Source of the DNA: Acanthamoeba castellanii str. Neff
Lineage: Eukaryota > Discosea > Longamoebia > Acanthamoebidae
DNA length: 64,000 bases
Reading direction: 5' to 3'
Assembly (NCBI RefSeq): GCF_000313135.1
Contig: NW_004457702.1
Location: 488,001-552,000 of the forward strand
Below, piece after piece: positions 57,180 to 64,000 of this stretch; the first letter of the stretch is position 1, and each line of letters opens with the position of its first letter. The translations under genes were made by a program, and so were the position numbers. The notes below the pieces were generated by a model. The model was not told where the DNA came from, made no database searches, and saw only the letters and a list, made by a program, of their open reading frames with translations.

Positions 57180-59611
57180 TTGTACAACCCAAGACCCGAA
57201 GCCAGCAGCCGGGCCGATACCTCCAAAGGTTTGCGTCGTGTCGTGTGTCGTATCTGTGTGGGTTGCGTAATCGTGCCGCTTATGTTCATGGGCGACACGT
57301 GTGGGCGCGTGCGTGTGTGGTGTGCATGCGTGCGTGCGCGATCCGATGCGTTGCAGCGCCAGGTCTCAAGAAGAGCCCACCGCAGAAGAACGCGACGCCA
57401 GCCTTGTTTTCCGCCGAACGGTTCCGGCGGGGTTCGACCATGGCGTCGACGAAGGCCCCGTCCGCCGAGCCGAACAGCGCCACCGCCGCCTCGCCCAGCT
57501 GGTCCAGCTCCTCCGTGCCCACCCGCCCGACCAGCCTATCGACATCCAGCCTCGCCGAGACCGTACACGCCCCCCTCCCACCCGTTGGTTTACATTTGAT
57601 TTGCATTTGCGTGTGTTTAAATGAATTATTGGATATATGTATTGAAAATGTATTGGAAATGTTGATCGCATGTAACAGGAGTTGAGGAAGCTCTCCTACA
57701 GTCGGTCGTCGTCATCGGTTGTGTCGCCGTCGTCAGTGATCTCGCCGCCCGCCTCGCCTCGCGTACGGGACGAGGCCAACGAAATCTTTGCCAAGCAAGG
57801 TACCCACGCACAAACGACGTGACATGGAAATGCATCGGTCGCTAATCATGGGTTGGTCTATCTCGGCTGTGTGTGTGTTATGTGTGTCGTGTGTGTCATG
57901 TGTGTGTCATGACAAAATCACAGTGCGCATCTGTTCGCTGCTGAAGAAGTGGATCGAGCAGCACTTTTCCGACTTCAGCCCGAGCGTCATCTTTCTCATG
58001 AAGGTCGCCACCTCGATCCCAAATACACGACCATGCTCGCACCACCGCACACGCACCACCGCACACGCACCACCGCACACGCACCACCGCACACGCACAC
58101 GCACACGCACACGCACACGCGCTGATTGGAAAACCAACGCAACGATCGCTCGGGGTCCGGCGACGACACGTGCAGGTGTTCATCCGGGGCATGATCATCA
58201 GAGAGCGCAACCCCATGAACGCGCCCCTGGCCAACTCGATCGTGCTGTCCATGTCCAAGAAGCTGCGGCCGGGGGCCGGCGGTGACTCGGCCAACCAGAA
58301 CATCTTCCAGGAGTTGCCGCCGGAGCCCGTGGTGCCCAGTAACATCTGCTCGCCGCTCCTGACCCTCTTCGACGTGCCGCCGATCGAGCTGGCCCGCCAA
58401 CTCACCATCATCGAGTTCGCTCGCTTCAAGGCCATCAAGGTTCACGCACGCACGCACCACCGCACACGCACACGCGCACCGCCGTACACGCGTAAAGGTC
58501 TGATGATGTGGAAACATAATTATAATTGTGGTGGCGATGCCAGATGTCGGAGTTGTTCGGTCAGCTATGGTCGCGTTCGGGTTCGCTGAAGGACAAGGCG
58601 CCCAACGTGCTGGCCATGATCAACGCCTTCAACGAGTTCTGCACGTGGGTGGCGACCAGCATCGTCACCCAGGAGCGCATCAAGGACCGCGTCAAGACCA
58701 TGGAATACTTTGTGCGGACCGCCAAGGTAACATAGCAACCACCACTCTATGTTTATTCACACCACACACACGACACGACACGACACACGACACACGACAC
58801 GACACACGACACGACACGACACACACATTGCTGACGTCATATGGGGAATCAGCATCTGTACAGGCTCAAGAATTTCAACACCCTGGTGGCCCTCCTGGCC
58901 GGCCTCCGCTCCGAGTCGGTCTACCGGCTGACCTTCACGCGTGCCGAGATCTCCCGCAAGTCCGAAAAGGTGCACAATAGCTGCACTTTACCCCCCCCCC
59001 ACCAAACCACCCCCCGTGACGACATGTCCTCACCACTCACACGCGGTGGTGTCCAGATGCTGGAAAATTTGAATCGGCTGATGCGCGCGGACAGTTCCTA
59101 CAAGACCTACCGCGAGGCGCTCGGACAGTCTGCGCCGCCCTGCATCCCCTACCTGTACCACTCGCCACGCAACGCAACGCACACGGCACATCATTGAGGG
59201 GGGGGGGCTTACTCCGTTTCATGTTCTTCAACAGCGGCGTGCACCTGTCGGACCTCACTTTCATCGAAGAGGGTAACCCGGACATGATCGAGGGCCTCAT
59301 CAACTTCACCGTACGTCGACGCTCGCTCGTCCGCCTCGATACACTTCCACTGCTAACATGTGTGGTGTCGCGTGTGTCGTGTCGCATGTGTCGCGTGTTA
59401 GAAGCGGAGGCTGGTGTTCCGGGTGATCTCGGAGCTGTCGCGGTACCAGCAGACGGCCTACAATCTGCACCCGGTGCCGCAGATCGTGGACCTCCTCAAG
59501 CGCGAGGGTGGACGGGCGGCCTCCGCCTCGCCGCCGCTGGCGGTGGAGGACCTCTACCGCATCTCCGAGCGACGCGAACCGCGCGGCGCCGAACGCAAGG
59601 ACATCCTCTAG
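55017..59611 (+). CDS. F-box / RanBP2-finger / RasGEF fusion protein
   Basis: Starts MEPPHRTSRPRSTLFAANDS, followed by an acidic stretch. A RanBP2-type zinc finger is at about 55206-55280 (WCCASCSFINGTELLTCQVC). An F-box follows (55405-55590; SSLADEVVLCVFSHLGLEGL, CRRWRRLADDDTLWESLLHR). Exons then join in phase to a Ras exchanger N-module (LTRLIDLITPGDETG, then INEQKAFLATYLSFTTPDTL, LEKLIRL). A long low-complexity region (56300-57780) separates this from the catalytic CDC25 domain. That domain contains LTLFDVPPIELARQLTIIEF, IKDRVKTMEYFVRTAK, YLTDLTF-like GVHLSDLTFIEEGNPDMIEG and the helical end RVISELSRYQQTAYNL. The protein may couple Ras activation to SCF-type ubiquitin ligase binding; that link is inference. 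The carboxy end is GAERKDIL. Confidence 0.85.
57145..57179 (+). repeat. Coding (CGAACA)n hexamer run
   Basis: Five to six hexamer copies inside an exon of the RasGEF gene. In the phase supported by both splice joins they encode (Thr-Asn)n within the low-complexity linker. Confidence 0.8.
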
Positions 59612-59703
59612 CGGAGCTTGTAGGCGCAACGCAACACGCGTGTGCCGTTCCCCCCTATGTGCTGCTCCCTATACAACCCAGCTTCTCCTTTTTTAGGTCG
59701 TCT

Positions 59704-60484
59704 ATGGTTGCTGTGCACCGGAAGTACCGAGCCAACTCTCGAACAAAACAACCCCCTCACACACTGTCAGACGAACCGTACCAGATGTCGATTGCGGACA
59801 AGATTGACGAGAACTACAAGAAGATCGCCGAGGTTAGCCCGTCCCGCCGCCCCCCCCTCATGTGGAAGCTGCAGTGTGTTGCGCCCTGTTCTGAACTATA
59901 GATGCGGTGGCGCAGGTGATCAGAAACCACGGCCAGCCCAATCCGCTCTTCCCCAAGGACCGCGACCTCACCTATGGTAAACACCTCCCCCCCCCTCTGT
60001 ACGCAAGTCAGTTCTGCTCTCTTGGCACTTTGCTGATCAAAAACAATGTAACATTGAACATGATTGGCATGGTGCCTTAGGCGAGCTCAGGTGCGCCACT
60101 GCTGTGTGGAACAACAGCAGAGACGAGGTGGGAGGTGGGCGCGAGGTGAAGGTAGCGGCTGATGGTGGAGGTGATGGTGGTGTGTTGTGGGCAGGACCCA
60201 CCTGGCGAGCACGATGGGGCTGGGCACGGTGCTGAAGAACATGAAGAAGAAGCAGTACGTCGACTTCCAGGACGACTTCATCAAGGACACGACCCTCATC
60301 ACCCTCATCCACTCCTTCGATGAGGCCATTGTCTCTCAGATCGTCCTCTACCACGAGATTGGCGACAAGGTGCCACATTCTCTCCCACCACCTTGTTACG
60401 CTACAGAGTTTATTCTATTTACACAACAAACAGGTGAAGGACTCCACTGATGAGAGCCATCACACACGGACTGCCGGCTGGTGA
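59704..60484 (+). CDS. Small Costars/ABRA-C-like protein
   Basis: Starts MVAVHRKYRANSRTKQPPHT. Exons join to give QMSIADKIDENYKKIAEVIR, NPLFPKDRDLTYGELRTHLA, GLGTVLKNMKKKQYVDFQDD and DTTLITLIHSFDEAIVSQIV, ending HHTRTAGW. The segment with VLKNMKKKQYVDF followed by acidic residues and TLITLI resembles the winged-helix Costars domain of actin-regulating ABRA/Costars proteins. The resemblance is partial. A 10-nt exon (60081-60090, gcgagctcag) is needed to keep the frame. About 150 residues. Confidence 0.65.
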
Positions 60485-60587
60485 GCAACAAAACTGTATG
60501 GTTGGCCACAAAAAAGTTAAAGAACCAGGCCAATTAGGTGAATGAAAGACGACGCTAAATAATATCTTTTATTATTATCAAAAAAAC

Positions 60588-61363
60588 ATGGAGAAAGGAG
60601 CAACAGAAGGCGGCGGAGGACAGAAGGTGGTGGCCGGGTTCTCGTGGGTGGTGGAGGGGCTGCTGGCGGGGAGTGCGGCGCCCGGCAGTTTTCCGGCTGC
60701 ACTGGCGGACGACCTGGCGGCCCTGGCGAGCGCGGGGGTGACGGCGGTGGTGTCCCTCAACGAAGCCCACCCGCCCCTCCAGCCCGAAGCCGACCTCCAG
60801 GCCGCCCTCGCCCCCGGCGGCACGCTGCGGGTCCACCTCCACTTGCCCGTGCCCGACTACCGCCCGCCCACCCTGGACCAGATGCGCGGTGAGTTTTTTT
60901 ATTCCGACGCTACTCACATGTTTGGTGGTTGCACGTCAACCACAGAGCTCTGATGACGCGGTCTGGGTGCACAACCACCTCTCTAGAATTCGTGGCTTTG
61001 GTTGAGGAGCAGCGCGCGCTGGGCGGAGCGACGTTGGTGCACTGCAACGCGGGCATGGGGAGGACGGGCACCATGCTGGCGGCCTACCTGATTGCCGCCC
61101 AGGGCGTGCCAGCTCGTGAGGCCATTGCCACCCTCCGTCGCATGCGACCGGGCAGCGTCCAGGTGCGCTGCCCCCCCCCACACATGCAACAACACCACCA
61201 CCAGGTGTCTCGTGACCTGGATCGATGGTTACTCGTCAACCAACCAACCAACCAACCAACCAATCCTCATTATTGATTGTTTGGTGTGTCGGCGCAGACG
61301 TTCAAGCAGGAGGATGGGCTGATCGCCTTCGAAGAGAGCCTCCAGAAGCAGCCTCGCCCATAG
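60588..61363 (+). CDS. DUSP23-like dual-specificity phosphatase
   Basis: Compact protein tyrosine/Ser/Thr phosphatase. Starts MEKGATEGGGGQKVVAGFSW and has VVEGLLAGSAAPGS, ASAGVTAVVSLNEAHP and HLPVPDYRPPTLDQM. After an intron it gives REFVALVEEQRALGGATLVH. The catalytic loop HCNAGMGRTGT supplies the nucleophilic Cys and the Arg. AAYLIAAQGVPAREAIATLR and RMRPGSVQTFKQED follow, as in DUSP23/VHZ. The general-acid Asp is probably that of PVPDY. No regulatory domain is attached, which is normal for this subfamily. Three coding exons; the end is QKQPRP. Confidence 0.9.
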
Positions 61364-61452
61364 GCAGGCACCAGGCAGTGTCGCGTGGAGTGAGTGTTAT
61401 GTATATTCTGTCGATCAAAGAGAAAGAGAGAAGAGAGAGAGAGTGGGCGTCT

Positions 61453-64000
61453 TCAGTCAGCGGGATTCGAGTCGTCGCCCAGGTCCCAATCGTTTAGCGA
61501 AAGTCCTGCATTAGGAAAGAAAATAAATGAGCCAAGCCCACTTCATCAACGACACACGATGGTACCTGCAGGTACTGCCCGCGAGAGCCTCTGCGCTGCC
61601 CGCGCGCTGCCCTTCCGCTTGGGCTCCTTCCCCTGACACACACACACGACACACACCACACGCACGACACACACGACACACTAGTGTCAGCCGCCGACGA
61701 GCGGACTCAGTGTGTGGTGGTGCTTGCGTGTGGGTGTGAATAGAAGCGGCCGGGGCCTACCTTGGCCTTGGCCAGCTCGCTCTCCAGCCGAGCGATCTCC
61801 TTCTCGGAGTCCTTGGCCTTCTGCTTCTGCTTCTTGAGCTCCTACGCGCCACACATACATTTTCGGGTGTGAGCAAATGTGGTGTGTTGTGATGTGACGT
61901 CAGCAGCGCCGTGTAGCGGTCGGTGGTGCGTGCCAACCTTTTCCAGGACCTGCCGTCGTTCCTCCTCCTCGTCGAGCTTCTGCTTGTAGTTCTGCTTGTT
62001 GTTCTCGGCGCGCGAGGAGGACTTGCTCTTCTCGACCACCTTCTCCTGCGTCTGCTGGAGCAGCTTGAGCAGGTCCCGCTCCTGCTTGGCCAGGCTCTGG
62101 TTCTTGCTCCGCTCCTCGGCCAGCTCCCTGTCGCTCTCGGCCCGCTTCCGGTTGGCCAGCTCGAGCTCCGAGTCCTTCTGCTTCTGGTAGGCCTCTTGCA
62201 GCACGATCATCATCGCAAAGATCGTAACGATACATTCCTGCATTCCACACACACGGCACACACACGGCACAGGCCCAGGTCAGCACACACATGGCACCAC
62301 ACCAGACACGACACGACACGACACACAACAGAGCGCGTACGGTGTCTTCGTTCTTTTGGGCGATTTCGAGGTCGTGGATGATGTCGCGGAGGGCCTTGCC
62401 GAAGATGGGACTGCCAGAGCCGTGCGATTGGGCCAACAGCAGCCGCTGCACCTGCTGCAGCGCATCGGCTCGCCCGCCCAACTGTGCCCCCCCCCCGTGA
62501 TCGTGTCGTCGTCAGTAATTACCATGCGACTTTGTGTTTCGCGCCAATCAAGAGAGAGCGAAAGCGAAGCGCACCTGGGTCAGCTTCTTGGCCCACCGCT
62601 TGGAGACCTTGGATGCCGTCTGAGGTTTGCTGAGTTGCGCGCTCCTCGGAACCGGGCTGCCTGATCGCATCTCCCCCGTTTCCTCCCGCGCCTTGCGGTC
62701 TGGCGCTGGTGTTGTGTCATGGGCGTGTGCCGTGTGAGGATTGGTGGGACTGAGCTCTAACCTGACGAGTGTTGGCTTTGTGGGGGGGGGAGGGGAATGG
62801 TACCAGAGGTCACGGCCATCACCGTGCTAGCGGCGGTTTCGCTGTTGCGCCGGCCGCTCATCAGTTCGCGCAGGCTGATCCCTGCGCCCTCTTCCTCCGT
62901 CTTGCTCTCCGCAGCCTTTCCCAACGTCTAATCAATCATGGGCAGCGCATGTGCATGTGCGCGCGTGCGATCGTGTGTCGTGTGGTGGAGCGTCAGTGCG
63001 TCGGTGAGTGCAGTGTGCTGGGCACGCAAAAACAACAACAGCACTGTGGAGGTGGACTGGCACCGCTTCGATGAACCAGGAGGCCGTGGCTTGCGATTTG
63101 GATTTCCGGTGTCGCACACGACCGCTCTGCCCGTGCTGCCCGCCCTTGGGCGTCCCGGGCTTGCTGGCCTCGACCGGCCCCGCCTCCTACACACCGTGCA
63201 ACACACACACACACACACACACACATGCGGTCAGTTACCAATTAATTGGGCGCGTGCGTGCGTGATGGCTCACCTCTTCCGAGTTGTCAATGGCGATGTC
63301 GGGGAGGGCGAAGCGAAGGGAGCGCGAAAGCGAAGTGACCTCCCCCGAGTCGGGTGCTGTAGAGAGGTAGTGAGAAGGCGAAGGGGGCATGGAGGGAGTC
63401 ATGGAGGAGTGCTGGGGCGAAAGTGCGGAGGGGAACTCACCTGCGGCTGGCGGTGCGCTGGCTTCTTCCTTCTTCTTGCGCTTCGACTTGTCCAACTGCA
63501 GGAGCACCAGAGGTTCAATGATGTGTGCATTCGCACAAGACACGCTATTTCGTCGCACACGCAGCACGCACACCGCACACACCGCACGCGCAAGGCGCGC
63601 GTACCTTGCTGTCGGCACGGCTGAGCCGGAAATCGGACATGGAGCGGCGTCCCATGCCACTCGCCGAGCCAAAAGCCTTGTCCTTGTCCGACTTGCGCGC
63701 CTTCCCATCACTCCCCGCGGCTGCGGCTGCGGCTGCGGCTGCGGCTGTGCTGCTCGCGGGGGCGGCAACCGTGTCGCGCCTCGACTTGCCGGCCTTTTGT
63801 GCGCGCGACAGCTCCGACGAGGAGCCCTTCCTGCCTCGGATGATCGACCCCCTCTTGCCGCTGCTGCTGCTGCTGTGCTGTCGGTCGCTGCTCGGCGTGG
63901 CGGTCGCCGTGTCCCTCTTCGCCCGCCTGCCCTCATCGTCGCCCGCGCTTGGCTGCGTCTCGGAAACTGCATCTACTTCGTGTCGTGTCGTGTCGTGTCG
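61453..64000 (-). CDS. Coiled-coil protein (5' end outside window)
   Basis: The minus-strand gene enters from the right edge. Its upstream part is low-complexity and basic: Ser, Ala and Lys/Arg runs such as RKSKSQATASWFIEA. The last 300 residues form a long coiled coil: DALQQVQRLLLAQ, FGKALRDIIHDLEIAQKNED, LELANRKRAESDRELAEERS and KQERDLLKLLQQTQEKVVEK, then LDEEEERRQVLEK and KEIARLESELAKAK. The final exon gives GLSLNDWDLGDDSNPAD. A GCTGCG hexamer run (63718-63748) codes for poly-Ala in the likely frame. No catalytic motif is visible in the part present, so the family is not named. Confidence 0.65.

Overview
This window is nuclear DNA of a GC-rich, intron-dense amoeba, almost certainly Acanthamoeba (A. 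castellanii or a close relative). Nearly every gene is split by many short GT-AG introns filled with (CA)n, (GT)n and CACGA/TCGTG simple repeats. Intergenic gaps are a few hundred bases. The minus-strand gene at 25.4-31.3 kb encodes a myosin-I heavy chain with motor, one IQ, TH1, Gly/Pro/Ala-rich and SH3 parts, matching Acanthamoeba myosin IC. There are no bacterial operons or CRISPR arrays. Exon joins were made by eye from splice signals, reading phase and protein family alignment; CDS spans include introns.

Left part (0-25 kb): a secreted, Ser/Thr-Pro repeat protein runs off the left edge on the minus strand, with a broken relative beside it (3.3-3.9 kb). Then come a RhoGEF with DH and three PH domains (4.5-11 kb, +), a ZNRF-like RING ubiquitin ligase with zinc fingers (11.2-13.4 kb, +), tRNA-Arg(ACG), an unrecognised HEAT-like protein (13.9-18.4 kb, +) and tRNA-Phe(GAA) (-). 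An AT-rich island with a minisatellite follows, then a plant-type aspartic protease with a saposin-like insert (19.5-22.1 kb, -), a second identical tRNA-Arg and a DEP-domain protein (22.9-25.1 kb, +).

Middle part (25-46 kb): myosin IC (-; with an 88-base assembly gap in its tail), NMN adenylyltransferase (+), mitochondrial phosphate carrier (+), a second SLC25 carrier (+), a CRIB-Ste20 kinase with a C-terminal membrane anchor (-), 2-methylisocitrate lyase with an acidic tail (+), a small basic hypothetical protein (+) and a membrane-anchored alpha/beta hydrolase (+).

Right part (46-64 kb): MOB1 (-), the beta subunit of the AP-4 adaptor (-), a small PH-like protein (+), a ubiquitin-specific protease (-), an F-box/RanBP2-finger/RasGEF fusion (+), a Costars-like small protein (+), a DUSP23-like phosphatase (+) and a coiled-coil protein (-) that runs off the right edge.

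Many genes belong to signalling, cytoskeleton and trafficking: RhoGEF, RasGEF, CRIB kinase, MOB1, myosin I, AP-4. Physical linkage here does not prove functional linkage. Recurrent features worth checking are very short first coding exons (3-25 nt) in five genes, GC-AG introns placed in conserved domains, a 10-nt microexon, and an inverted repeat that could mask a 5' splice site.
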